Shown: piece after piece, positions 34,723 through 43,557 of the stretch
How positions within the stretch are numbered: the first letter of the stretch is position 1
How the letters are laid out: the number at the start of each line of letters is the position of its first letter
NCBI GenBank assembly: GCA_964453435.1
Contig: CAYVQZ010000015.1
Coordinates: 1-64,000, forward strand
Origin: CAYVQZ01 sp964453435
GTDB taxonomy: Bacteria > Abyssobacteria > SURF-5
Reading direction: 5' to 3'
DNA: 64,000 bases
Made by a program: the position numbers and the translations under genes
Notes under the pieces: model-generated
What the model was told of the DNA's origin: nothing
Seen by the model: only the letters and a program-made list of their open reading frames with translations
The model's database searches: none

Positions 34723-36417
34723 TTAATTTTCCGGTCCAGTGCTAAGTTCAAAAGGCCAGGTGACCACGCCGCCATCCATAAATTTGGTGTCGCTGAACCC
34801 GGCGGCATCGAGGATTTTGCAGGCCTCATAGCCGCGAAGGCTTATCTTGCAAAATGCAATGATTTCTCTTTCCTTCGGCAGATCTCCCAGCCGTTGCTTG
34901 AGCTCTCCGAGCGGAATGTGTTTTGCGCCGTCAATGTGCACCTCGTCATACTCGTTTTGAGTCCGGACATCGAGAAACACAAAGTCCTCGCCCGCGCGGA
35001 GCTTTTCCTTTACTGCCAACGGTGGAATGCCCCGGGCTTCACCGGAAAGCTTATTGCGCATCACATTGATTGCGGTGAGCGCCGGTCCGATCGGCGATGA
35101 GTAGGGCGGCGCATAGCAGAGGTCGAGGTTCCCCACGGCTTCCGCGGTCGCCCCGCTGCTGATCAGTGCCGCAAAAACATCGGTCCTTTTATCGGCATCC
35201 CCCATTCCGACAACTTGCGCGCCGAGCAATCTGCCATTTCGCTTCTCGGCGATAAGTTTTACCGCAATCAGCTTGGCGGTGGGATAGTAATGGGCGCGGT
35301 CCGGCCCCGGCACAATAACGGTTTCGACATCAAGCCCCATTTCGCGCGCCTGCCTTTCGGTAAAGCCGGTCCGTCCGACGTTGATATCGAACGTCTTGAA
35401 AATCATCGTCCCCAAAATTCCCGGGAACGATTCCCTGCCGCCGGTAACATTGACACCAACGATACGGCCCTGCTTGTTTGCGGTCGAACCAAGCGGCACG
35501 AATACGGGCTTCCCTGTCACAAGATTGAGAGTCTCGACACAATCGCCCGCTGCATAGATGTCGGGGTCGTCAGTCTGCATATGCTCATTGACTTGGATGG
35601 CGCCTGTCTGGCCCAACTTCAGTCCGGCCTCACGGGCAAGCTTCACATTTGGTCTAACACCGATCCCCAATACCACGAGATCGGCATCCAACACCGCATT
35701 GTCGGTTACTACCTGCTTCACATTGCCGGCGGCGTCCCCTCGAAACTCGGTGACGCCGTCGGATGTTCTCACCGCCACTCCCTTCGACTCGAGGTGCCGT
35801 TTCACCATGACGGACATTTCGTAATCGATGCCAAGCATAACCTGGTCCATCTTTTCAACAACCGTGGTTTCCACACCGCGCTCGGCAAGCGCCTCGGCCG
35901 CCTCGAGACCTATGAAACCGCCGCCCACCACCACGCCTTTTTTCCCCTTGCCAACCAGCATCCGAAGAGCCTCGGCATCTTCAATCGATGTCAGCGTGTG
36001 AATGTTCTTGAGTTCAATGCCGGGAATCGGTGGCACGACCGCGGTCGAACCCGTGGCTAGAAGCAACGTATCGTATTCCATGGAGGATTCCTTGCCGTTA
36101 TCAAGGTTTCTGACCGAAAGCGTCTTCTCTTTTCGGTCGATGGATACGACCTCGTGATGAGTCAGGACTTCCAGTTCCTTCATTTTTTTGAAAAACTGCG
36201 GTGTTCGAGGCACTCCGATCAGATTCGAGTAAAGCGCTTCCTGTTTCTGAATCGCCCCGCCGACATAATAAGGAAGGCCGCAGGCTGCGAACGAAATGAA
36301 TGTGCCTTTTTCGATAACGGTTATTTTGATGTTCGGGTCACGCCGGCGCGCTTTCGACGCCGCTTTCAATCCTGCTGCGCTTGCGCCTATCACAACAAAA
36401 TGCTTGGTATCACCCAT
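34723..36417 (-). CDS. CoA-disulfide/polysulfide reductase with C-terminal rhodanese domain
   Basis: The 564-residue flavoenzyme has an FAD-binding start VVIGASAAGLKAASKARR and the single redox cysteine in FISFAACGLPYYVGG. The NAD(P)H-binding VVVGGGFIGLEAAEAL and IYAAGDCVE follow. From about residue 470 there is a rhodanese domain (FVFLDVRTQNEYDEVHIDGAKHIPLGEL) with the active-loop cysteine in IIAFCKISLRGYEA. This is the CoADR-rhodanese architecture that reduces CoA-disulfides, persulfides or polysulfide. It is cytoplasmic. It fits an anaerobic sulfur-metabolising cell and is probably cotranscribed with the ASKHA gene 36 bases upstream. Confidence 0.93.
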   Translation of the reverse strand: MGDTKHFVVIGASAAGLKAASKARRRDPNIKITVIEKGTFISFAACGLPYYVGGAIQKQEALYSNLIGVPRTPQFFKKMKELEVLTHHEVVSIDRKEKTLSVRNLDNGKESSMEYDTLLLATGSTAVVPPIPGIELKNIHTLTSIEDAEALRMLVGKGKKGVVVGGGFIGLEAAEALAERGVETTVVEKMDQVMLGIDYEMSVMVKRHLESKGVAVRTSDGVTEFRGDAAGNVKQVVTDNAVLDADLVVLGIGVRPNVKLAREAGLKLGQTGAIQVNEHMQTDDPDIYAAGDCVETLNLVTGKPVFVPLGSTANKQGRIVGVNVTGGRESFPGILGTMIFKTFDINVGRTGFTERQAREMGLDVETVIVPGPDRAHYYPTAKLIAVKLIAEKRNGRLLGAQVVGMGDADKRTDVFAALISSGATAEAVGNLDLCYAPPYSSPIGPALTAINVMRNKLSGEARGIPPLAVKEKLRAGEDFVFLDVRTQNEYDEVHIDGAKHIPLGELKQRLGDLPKEREIIAFCKISLRGYEACKILDAAGFSDTKFMDGGVVTWPFELSTGPEN

Positions 36418-36453
36418 CGTTTTTCCTCCTTCGTAAAATACGGGCCGTTATAT

Positions 36454-38562
36454 TTATCGTGCCTCACCGCTTCTTAACGCGTTTACCGGTTGGTTCACCG
36501 AAGGAAACAAATCCAAATTCGTATGTGGCAAAAACAAAGCGGCAGAATACTGATTCATGAATTCCGGAGACGTGCTGAAATCCAAGTATGTCATCGCTTT
36601 CGCAATGCGATCGCATTCGTCCCTGCTTTCTTTATATAGGAGCGCTTGATATGCGCCCTTGATTGCGCTGTTGCCGAGATAGTGAAACTTCGACCGCTCA
36701 ATGTCGGGTAACATGCCAATCTCGATTGCCCGAGCAATGTTGATGTAGCGTCCGAATCCTCCTGCGATCAGGACACGGTCAATCTGTTCAAAGCGTAATC
36801 CGACCTGTGAAAGCATTGTTACAAAACCGGCATAAATGGCGGCCTTGCTTCGCATAAGCGTGTCAACATCCGCCTGGGTAAACACGATATCCTCGTTGAA
36901 CGAAGATTCCTCAGCCTTCACGAGCACGTATTCGAAGCCGTTTTCGTTCCGGCGCACATATTCGCTTTCATTCGTCTGTTTGAACCTGCCCCGCCTGTCT
37001 ATAATACCCGATACGACCATGGCGGCAAGCAAATCGATCATTCCGGAACCACAGATTCCACGGGCAGGTCCCCCACCGTTCACTTCGAAACTCGGCCGAA
37101 AACTCGCCAGGTCTATCTCGACGTGCTCTATCGCTCCCTCTTCGGCGCGCATCCCCCAGCGGATTCCGCCACCCTCGAATGCGGGTCCGGCCGAGCATGA
37201 GCCTGTCATGAGCCAGTCTGAGTTGCCGAGAACGATTTCGCCGTTCGTGCCGATATCGATGAACAGGGTTGTTTCAGAATCCCGATGGATTGCCGATGCG
37301 AGGATGCCCGCAACTATATCGCCCCCAACATAGGCGGTGTTGCCGGGAACAATGTAAACAGCCGCGTTGGGGCAATAATCCAATCCCAGTTCCCTCGACC
37401 GCAAGATCGGAAATGTGGTGGCCGTTGGCAAATATGGCTCGCGACGGATGTATTGCGGATCAATCTGCAAAAGCAGGTGAATCATCGTCGTGTTCCCTGC
37501 TATGCACATGCAGTCTACTTCGGACGGAGCGATGCCTTTCGAAGAGACGAGTTCCCGGAGCAAACCCTCGATTGTCGATATGATAAGCCGATGGAGCTTC
37601 TCCTGACAACCGCTTACATCCTGAGTGCAGACAATCCTTGAAATGACGTCTTCCCCGCAAGCCGCCTGGGCATTGTGGCTCGAGGAGGTTGCCACAACCA
37701 ATCCATCGAACAAGTTCACAAGATATGCTACAACCGATGTTGTGCCGACATCAATCGCCACCCCATAACCATGTTCTGAAAATGTGTTACTCTTGACATC
37801 AATGACCTCGCACAGACCGTTTTCCTTTCTCAAAGTTATCGTCGCATGCCACTTATTCTTTCTCAGTGTCGCTCCAAGGCTCCGGATTACCGGCAAATCT
37901 ATGTTGAAAGATTGTGAAATCGTGCTTTGCCGCCGCAACTCCCGAACAAGCCTGTCCAGGTCGCTGGAGGAATCCTCAATTGAAGGGGGCGGAAGAGATA
38001 TTGAAATTCTCTCGGTGAGGGGGCTTATTCTGGCCGCTGGGTCACGTAGGAGAGCGCTCACGGTCGCCGCCTCATCCAAGATTTTCATCTTTCGTCGCCG
38101 GGACTCGGGCGGTATGGAAACCGTGAGACTGTCTGTTACGGACGTAGTGCAGGCAAGGACATAACCCTTCTTGATCGCTTCCTCCGGCAGATAGGCGCTG
38201 GATGCTGATTCATACTTTCCTTCCTCGATGCGGACCTTGCATTTGCCGCATATTCCTCGACCGCCACACGAGTTGTTCAAAAAGATGCGCGCCTTATCGA
38301 CCGCCTGAAAAATCGTCTGGCCCTCTTCGACGGTGACTTCCTCTCCGGACGGCAAAAATTTTACCTTGAACTTTCTTCCGGCTCCTTGGGTTATGGCGGG
38401 TTCTTCTTCCCCGTACTTCTGCATTTCCCAGATTATACAGCTTGTTCTGAATTTGCAGTAAATATCGGGATTCCGGCACTTCAGACATTCCTCGCACAAA
38501 TACACATCGTCCTTGGCGCAACGAAATGTCGCTTCCCTATCAGGATGATTTACGCATCTCAT
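36454..38562 (-). CDS. Corrinoid-activation ATPase (ferredoxin + ASKHA) with zinc-finger-like head
   Basis: The 702-residue protein has three parts. Residues 1-45 hold seven cysteines and a histidine (CVNHPDREATFRC, LCEECLKC) like a B-box zinc finger. Residues 65-155 are a 2Fe-2S ferredoxin with NNSCGGRGICGKC and a later LAC. From about 260 to the end is an actin-like ASKHA ATPase with AIDVGTTSVVAYLV, AGNTTM, FIDIGTNGEIVLG and LIAGGFGRYI. Such proteins reductively reactivate Co(II) corrinoids of methyltransferases. No corrinoid methyltransferase is in the window, so the partner must lie elsewhere. The head domain is not a usual part of the family. Confidence 0.9.
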   Translation of the reverse strand: MRCVNHPDREATFRCAKDDVYLCEECLKCRNPDIYCKFRTSCIIWEMQKYGEEEPAITQGAGRKFKVKFLPSGEEVTVEEGQTIFQAVDKARIFLNNSCGGRGICGKCKVRIEEGKYESASSAYLPEEAIKKGYVLACTTSVTDSLTVSIPPESRRRKMKILDEAATVSALLRDPAARISPLTERISISLPPPSIEDSSSDLDRLVRELRRQSTISQSFNIDLPVIRSLGATLRKNKWHATITLRKENGLCEVIDVKSNTFSEHGYGVAIDVGTTSVVAYLVNLFDGLVVATSSSHNAQAACGEDVISRIVCTQDVSGCQEKLHRLIISTIEGLLRELVSSKGIAPSEVDCMCIAGNTTMIHLLLQIDPQYIRREPYLPTATTFPILRSRELGLDYCPNAAVYIVPGNTAYVGGDIVAGILASAIHRDSETTLFIDIGTNGEIVLGNSDWLMTGSCSAGPAFEGGGIRWGMRAEEGAIEHVEIDLASFRPSFEVNGGGPARGICGSGMIDLLAAMVVSGIIDRRGRFKQTNESEYVRRNENGFEYVLVKAEESSFNEDIVFTQADVDTLMRSKAAIYAGFVTMLSQVGLRFEQIDRVLIAGGFGRYINIARAIEIGMLPDIERSKFHYLGNSAIKGAYQALLYKESRDECDRIAKAMTYLDFSTSPEFMNQYSAALFLPHTNLDLFPSVNQPVNALRSGEAR

Positions 38563-38888
38563 CTCTCTATGCCTCCTGCGCGGGGTGGTCGCTCACTCTG
38601 GCGAACTGTCTTCCACGACCCCACCGCTTGATTCTCAAGTGTCTCTACCTTCTGGTCCGCTCTACGCCTGTTCGCGCTGGTGCATGGCATCGGCCAGCAA
38701 GAGAGCATCGGTATTAGACGCCAGTTATCAACCTCCAATTTTCCCCATTTGTTTTCCGGTGAAATGGATTGCAAAACGGAAGAGCTTTCATCCGCGCCGG
38801 AGCGTGATGCGCTCCGCCACATCTTTGGGCCGTCGGACCATGGGGGAACAGTTGAAATATGTTCGTGCCGTGCACGAGCATGAACATG
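38563..38888. other. Intergenic stretch
   Basis: The 326 bases between the response regulator stop and the corrinoid activator start show no supported gene, promoter or terminator. Confidence 0.4.
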
Positions 38889-39395
38889 CTACCGAAGGCC
38901 GTGCATCGAGCTTTCACGAGGGGCACAATACGCAAATCCCTTATCGATGCTCGGTGTCACACCCCAAATTCTGCTGATCAGGTCTTCCGTAAGCGATTCC
39001 ATATCTTCAAAAAAGACCGGTTTGACAAAAAAACCATTCGCACGTTCGAGGTACACCTCTCGAATCATCTCAGTTGTTGGAGCCAACGTTAAGATGTAGA
39101 TTTTCATTTTCTTATCCGCTCGGCGCATTTCCCGAAGAGCATCCAGGCCGCTTTTACAGGGCATATGCATATCCATCAGGACAACATCGTAGCACTCGCT
39201 TCTCATTTTCTCTACGGCTTCGCAGCCGTTCGTCACAGTCGTTACTTTTTCTGCCAAAGGTTTCATCGCTTCCGAAAGTACCCAGCGAAAATCGATATCG
39301 TCGTCTGCTACCAAGATGCATTTGCGCCTGTCTTTCATAGCCAAGTCGGACTCGTTGACAGGTCTGTCGGCTCGGTGACGGGCTCTTTCTGTCAT
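38889..39395 (-). CDS. Single-domain response regulator
   Basis: From ATG 39395 the protein has 168 residues, with a complete receiver domain: acidic pair in ILVADDDIDF, phospho-acceptor aspartate in VVLMDMHMP, Thr in YILTLAP and Lys in FFVKPVF. There is no output domain, only a tail of about 25 residues. The start overlaps the stop of the upstream kinase-like gene as ATGA, so the two are translationally coupled. No histidine kinase is adjacent, so the phosphate source is unknown. The frame is open to 39602 within the kinase gene. Confidence 0.88.
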   Translation of the reverse strand: MTERARHRADRPVNESDLAMKDRRKCILVADDDIDFRWVLSEAMKPLAEKVTTVTNGCEAVEKMRSECYDVVLMDMHMPCKSGLDALREMRRADKKMKIYILTLAPTTEMIREVYLERANGFFVKPVFFEDMESLTEDLISRIWGVTPSIDKGFAYCAPRESSMHGLR

Positions 39396-40624
39396 ATCCT
39401 CATGGCTCCTGATGTGCTCAGACTGGACCACACTTCGGCCATGCTCGACGGGCGATTCTTTTCTTTCTTCTCGATCATTGCCATTATTAGCTTGTCGAGC
39501 CGTGGCGGGATATATTCCATTAATTCTGATGGAGACGACGGACGGTGCTCGGGTGAAAGCAGTTTGGACAGAAAATCTCTCCGACCGCCGCCTGTGTTCC
39601 AAGGATAGTGACCGGTAAAAAGTTCATAAAAAATGACGCCAAGAGAGAAAATGTCTGACCGCAAACTCGTTCTTCTCCTTGAGATTTGCTCGGGCGCCAT
39701 GTACCTCGGTGTCCCGCCCTTAACATAACATGAAGGACGAAAAATTTTTTTTATGGGACCCGCCATGGTGAAATCGGAAAGCTTGACTCGCATGTGGGTT
39801 TGAGCAGAGCCGCAAACCTCTCGAGAAACAAGAATATTCTCTGGGTTTATGTGGCCGTGAAATATTTTTTGCGCATGGAGGTAAATCAGGCCTTCACTGA
39901 TCCGGAGAGCCGTGTCCACCATGTGACTAAGCCGCATGCGTTCGTCGGAGAAAGAGGAAAGCCCCTCCTCAATACAATGCCGAAGATTGAATCCGTCAAT
40001 ATATTCCATCGCTAAATATCCCAAGCCATTTTCTACGAAAAAGTCCTGACACCGCAGGATATTGTCATGTTTGAGAGGACAATGAAACCGGGCTTCAGAA
40101 TAAAATTGCGCCCAACCACGTTTCCCGGAGAGAACATCCGGCAAAAAAACCTTCAAAGCAACAACATTCGCTGTGGGCTGGTGGATTGCTCGATATATCC
40201 GGCTCATGTGGCTCCTGCCAATTTCCTCAAAGATTTTATAATCTTTTGGAGCATTTATTACCATTCTCGTTTTGCTTTTCTGCGAGGGACACCCCTCATA
40301 AACCATACGCAGGAGGTCCTTTTTTGCGACTGGACCGACGAGTCGAAACCATATATGTCCATTGACGAAGCACAGCACGGTCGGCGCCCCCGTTATTTTA
40401 TACGTCGAAGCCGCCGCAGGATATTTTTCGATATCCAACCGAACGACTGCGAGCTTATTCGGGAATTCATCGCTGATTTCCCGGAGCAACGAATTGATTC
40501 GCGCACACGGTATGCATGAGCGAGCGAAAAACGCGGCTATCACTGGCTTTTTTTCCTCAACAATGACTTTTTGAAATTCAGGATGTGAGACTTCGGGAAT
40601 CGCTTTCAACCCCTTAACCTCCAA
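39392..40624 (-). CDS. Thioredoxin-pseudokinase fusion
   Basis: Residues 1-110 are a thioredoxin domain with CIPC at 37-40 and cis-Pro81. Residues 128-405 are a Ser/Thr kinase fold with Lys158 in VALKVF, Glu177 in the alpha-C helix, MEYIDGFNLR, and GTPRYMAPEQ. The catalytic loop reads HGHINPEN (256-263) instead of HRDxKPEN: the catalytic Asp is His258 and the following Lys is Asn260. The glycine-rich loop is degenerate (IGRSHMSRIY) and DFG is DFT. It is therefore predicted to be a pseudokinase. The thioredoxin part retains both cysteines. Coupling to a lone response regulator suggests redox-responsive signalling; that is inference. Confidence 0.9.
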   Translation of the reverse strand: MEVKGLKAIPEVSHPEFQKVIVEEKKPVIAAFFARSCIPCARINSLLREISDEFPNKLAVVRLDIEKYPAAASTYKITGAPTVLCFVNGHIWFRLVGPVAKKDLLRMVYEGCPSQKSKTRMVINAPKDYKIFEEIGRSHMSRIYRAIHQPTANVVALKVFLPDVLSGKRGWAQFYSEARFHCPLKHDNILRCQDFFVENGLGYLAMEYIDGFNLRHCIEEGLSSFSDERMRLSHMVDTALRISEGLIYLHAQKIFHGHINPENILVSREVCGSAQTHMRVKLSDFTMAGPIKKIFRPSCYVKGGTPRYMAPEQISRRRTSLRSDIFSLGVIFYELFTGHYPWNTGGGRRDFLSKLLSPEHRPSSPSELMEYIPPRLDKLIMAMIEKKEKNRPSSMAEVWSSLSTSGAMRI

Positions 40625-40976
40625 ATTTTCCTCTCTACACCCAAGGTAAGGCAGAAGGCTCTTTGTACCGTTCAGTGAAAATGATAGAATCTTGTTTCAC
40701 TCGCTCTTCTTCCCAACTTCAATGGCGACCGCTGCGAAGGGAATTGTGCATCTGTCTCGGGATTTCGTTGAAATTCTCCGGGTGCGACCAACCGCCATAC
40801 GAACTCCGAAAAAATAACAGGCAGACCACCACCGGATGCAGCCCGCATGCTTCGGCTTTTCGGCCAAAACTACAACAGCCTGACAGAGGCACTCTTCCCG
40901 AAGCGAACCTTAGTCTCGACTATGCCGAAAACCCTCCTTATGCTTTTCGGCAAAGGGAGAGGCCTTCCAAGACCTT
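40625..40976. other. Intergenic region with a small dyad
   Basis: The 352 bases contain no supported gene. TGCCGAAAA (40923-40931) and TTTTCGGCA (40944-40952) form a nine-base hairpin with a 12-base loop, near the end of the lipoprotein gene. It has no following T-run on the minus strand, so terminator function is doubtful. Confidence 0.4.
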
Positions 40977-41174
40977 TCAGTATCCAAACGGTGTGTCTTC
41001 GATCCATTCATCATGTTGATACGTGTGATAACCTGCCATGGGGCCGACCTTCGATTGAGTCGTCCCGCTTATGCCTGATATCTCGGTTTTCTTGCTTTCC
41101 CGCACGGTAGCTCCACAGGCAGAAAAAATAATGAGCAAGCCAACAGAGATCAGGAGAATAAGAAGCTTTCTCAT
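40977..41174 (-). CDS. Small lipoprotein
   Basis: The 65-residue precursor starts MRKLLILLISVGLLIIFSACG: two positive residues, a hydrophobic stretch, and a lipobox FSAC giving a lipidated Cys20. The mature part of about 46 residues is Ser/Thr/Gly-rich with no recognised family. GGAGG stands upstream of ATG 41174; the frame continues to 41222, but the signal peptide decides the start. A sigma-54-type promoter lies 110 bases upstream and the adjacent gene encodes a sigma-54 activator, so envelope-stress-like regulation is plausible. Confidence 0.82.
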   Translation of the reverse strand: MRKLLILLISVGLLIIFSACGATVRESKKTEISGISGTTQSKVGPMAGYHTYQHDEWIEDTPFGY

Positions 41175-41284
41175 CGGAGTGCCTCCTCTCTTACCTAAAA
41201 TGCGGAAGGTTTCGCGACTCACTCCAACATTCTGTCAAGGGCTTCCATTTTTCCAAGTTTCATTCCATCCGCCTGCCTGTACAC

Positions 41285-41301
41285 CGCAAAAACAATACCA
41301 A
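41285..41301 (-). promoter_or_regulatory. Candidate sigma-54 promoter of the lipoprotein gene
   Basis: Minus strand TTGGTATTGTTTTTGCG: GG (41299-41298) and GC (41287-41286) are ten bases apart, with TTTGC at the -12 element. The -24 element deviates from GGCAC. The predicted start near 41274 is 100 bases before the ATG. Confidence 0.5.
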
Positions 41302-41417
41302 GCGGAACTTGGAATAAACGGAGAGGAGGTAACGTCATAACACTAACCGAAAGTTAGACTTGCATATCTCCAATCAACCGACTCTTTATGAGACTTGGAA
41401 TCATGATGGTTAAGAGG

Positions 41418-41449
41418 TAACGCTTTAGTTGCGCAACACAATCGTTACA
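41418..41449. promoter_or_regulatory. Composite dyad upstream of the lipoprotein promoter
   Basis: GTAACG (41418-41423) and CGTTAC (41444-41449) flank the perfect palindrome GTTGCGCAAC (41429-41438), all about one axis. It lies about 160 bases from the predicted start, within the range of an enhancer site for the neighbouring activator. Confidence 0.45.
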
Positions 41450-41451
41450 TG

Positions 41452-42903
41452 TTACGCTTTTTCAGGCGCTTCTTCTTCCAGACCGTACTTCTTGATGTTC
41501 CGCCAAACCGTCGTACGAGTGACACCCAACATTCGCGCTGCCTTGGCTCTGTTCCATCCGGCCCTGGCAAGTGCTTTCTTGAGTTCTTTCTTGGTAACAT
41601 AGCCTTGCGGCAATGGTTTGCCATAGTCGCGGCCCGGCAGAACCGCGGAGAGTATTTGAGCGGGGAGAAGGTCCGTCGTTAGCACATCGTGCTTGCTCAA
41701 CACGAATGCGTGTTCGATGGCGTTCTCGAGTTCTCGCACGTTCCCCGGCCATGAATATGACAGCAAGAGCCTCAATGCTCCGGGGTCGATTTCTCTCAGC
41801 GGCTTGCCCGTCCGTTGACGAAATTTCTTCATGAAGTGCTCGATGAGAAGCGTGACGTCGTCTCTTCGGTCGCGTAACGGCGGCAAGGAGATTGAGACCA
41901 CGTTGAGTCTGTAATAAAGGTCTTCCCTGAATCGCCCTTCGCTTATTAACTTTTTCAGGTCGTGATGAGTTGCCGCAATGATTCGGACATTCACTTTTAT
42001 GGGATTGATATCTCCGACGCGCTCGATCACTTTTTCTTGGAATGTTCTCAGCAATTTCACTTGTATGCCGAGAGAAATGTCTCCGACTTCATCGAGGAAT
42101 AACGTCCCGCCATGCGCCAACTCGAACCGTCCTATTTTGTCGCGGATCGCGCCGGTAAACGCGCCGCGAACGTGCCCGAACAATTCGCTCTCCAAGAGGC
42201 TCTCCGACAGCGATGAGCAATTCACCTTTACAAACGGGCCGTCGGACCGATCACTCTTGAAGTGTATCGCCTGGGCCACAAGTTCCTTCCCTGTGCCGGT
42301 CTCCCCCAGAACAAGGACCGAGGCGCTGCTGCGGGCAACATCCTCAATGAGGTCGTATACCTCTTGCATGCTACCATGCTTGCCAACGATGCCCGCAAAT
42401 TCATATCGTTCTTTGAGCTCTCTTCGCAATAACCGCACTTCTTCCTCGGCGCGCTTGAGACTGGTGACATCCGTAAGGTTTTCGACGCCCCCGATGATCT
42501 TGCCATCCTTGTCTCTCATTACTCGCGCATTTTTCAGGAGTGTTACGAGGCGTCCGTCTTTCGTCCGTATCGTGCATTCGTTGTTTCTCACTTCACCCTT
42601 TTCAAATAATCCGCAACTGCGAATGCCATCCACGCAACCGGTTCCAAGGCAATTGTCACCTTCAAGAATGTCGCAGTTCTTGCCAAGCACATCTTCGGCC
42701 GTGAAGCCCGTAATTCTCTCCGCCCCTTTATTCCAAAACGTTATCGTACCATCCAGGTCGACCGTGAACAGTCCATCCGCCATCGTGTCGCAAATTGTCT
42801 CGAGGAGCCCAGGTTGAAGAAGATTCGAGGGGTGTTTTCTGGTGCGATTCTCAGGTCTCATATAAGCTCTCACAACTTGGCCTCCTGCACCTGCCACTGA
42901 CAA
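41452..42903 (-). CDS. PAS-domain sigma-54-dependent activator
   Basis: The 483-residue regulator has a PAS sensor (about 30-155; MADGLFTVDLDGTITFWNKGAERITGF), which contains a DNCLGTGC...SCGLF cysteine insert. The AAA+ domain follows (LGETGTGKE, GAFTGA, GGTLFLDEVGD), then a Fis-type helix-turn-helix (WNRAKAARMLGVTRTTVWRNIKKYGL). Cysteine-bearing PAS domains of this sort occur in redox- or small-molecule-sensing activators, but the ligand is unknown. It is not a response regulator. Likely targets include the lipoprotein promoter 150 bases beyond its stop. The first 15 residues may not be translated; MRPENRT is another start. Confidence 0.93.
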   Translation of the reverse strand: MSVAGAGGQVVRAYMRPENRTRKHPSNLLQPGLLETICDTMADGLFTVDLDGTITFWNKGAERITGFTAEDVLGKNCDILEGDNCLGTGCVDGIRSCGLFEKGEVRNNECTIRTKDGRLVTLLKNARVMRDKDGKIIGGVENLTDVTSLKRAEEEVRLLRRELKERYEFAGIVGKHGSMQEVYDLIEDVARSSASVLVLGETGTGKELVAQAIHFKSDRSDGPFVKVNCSSLSESLLESELFGHVRGAFTGAIRDKIGRFELAHGGTLFLDEVGDISLGIQVKLLRTFQEKVIERVGDINPIKVNVRIIAATHHDLKKLISEGRFREDLYYRLNVVSISLPPLRDRRDDVTLLIEHFMKKFRQRTGKPLREIDPGALRLLLSYSWPGNVRELENAIEHAFVLSKHDVLTTDLLPAQILSAVLPGRDYGKPLPQGYVTKKELKKALARAGWNRAKAARMLGVTRTTVWRNIKKYGLEEEAPEKA

Positions 42904-42951
42904 TTTCGCATCAACAAACTGCGGGACTTCCGAGATATTCCTCCCTCGGCA

Positions 42952-43557
42952 TCAATTCTTTTTTGCCTTTATGCAATATAAGCTGGCATAGGCGGGCTCT
43001 GCTGATTCAAAGATTTCTTCCCCTCGTATGCCTAAGAAATACTCGGTTTTCTCTAGCACAAAGATTTGAGAAATTGTCTTTTCGATATCTCGAAGTTCCA
43101 TATGCTTGATTTTATTCATATAGGAAGAGGGGTCTTTCCTTTTCTCTCCAAAGAAGACTGATTCGGGGTTCAAAAGCATAGTCAAGAGGGTCCCCCCCGC
43201 CCTGAGAATCCGCGCGCTCTCCCGAAGCGCTCTTTCATAGTCCTCTATGAACTGAAGCGAGGCGACATAAATTATTGCATCGAAACTCGCCTCGGGAATA
43301 TTCGGCTGCTCCGCCGAGCCAACAATGGTCCGCACACCGTCAGGAGCCTCATTCAGAGCTTCTTCGGAAATGTCCAGACCGGTGACTTGAAAGCCGCGTT
43401 CGCAAAGAATCCCTTCTATGAATGCGGGCCCGCAGCCGACACTCAAAATTTCCCTGCACCCGCTCAATTCTTTTCGCAAATAGTTCGTTTCCGCCTCAAA
43501 GACTCGCTTCCAAAAATCCGTTCTGCATGATTCGATATAACGGCGGGCGCTCATCAT
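42952..43557 (-). CDS. Class I SAM-dependent methyltransferase
   Basis: The 201-residue protein has motif I ILSVGCGPAFIEGIL, the acidic strand VTGLDISEEAL, a PEASFDAIIYVASLQFI motif IV region and ILRAGGTLLTML. This is a free-standing small-molecule or protein methyltransferase with unknown substrate. AAGGGG precedes ATG 43557. It lies 48 bases upstream of the PAS activator gene, on the same strand. Confidence 0.88.
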   Translation of the reverse strand: MMSARRYIESCRTDFWKRVFEAETNYLRKELSGCREILSVGCGPAFIEGILCERGFQVTGLDISEEALNEAPDGVRTIVGSAEQPNIPEASFDAIIYVASLQFIEDYERALRESARILRAGGTLLTMLLNPESVFFGEKRKDPSSYMNKIKHMELRDIEKTISQIFVLEKTEYFLGIRGEEIFESAEPAYASLYCIKAKKN

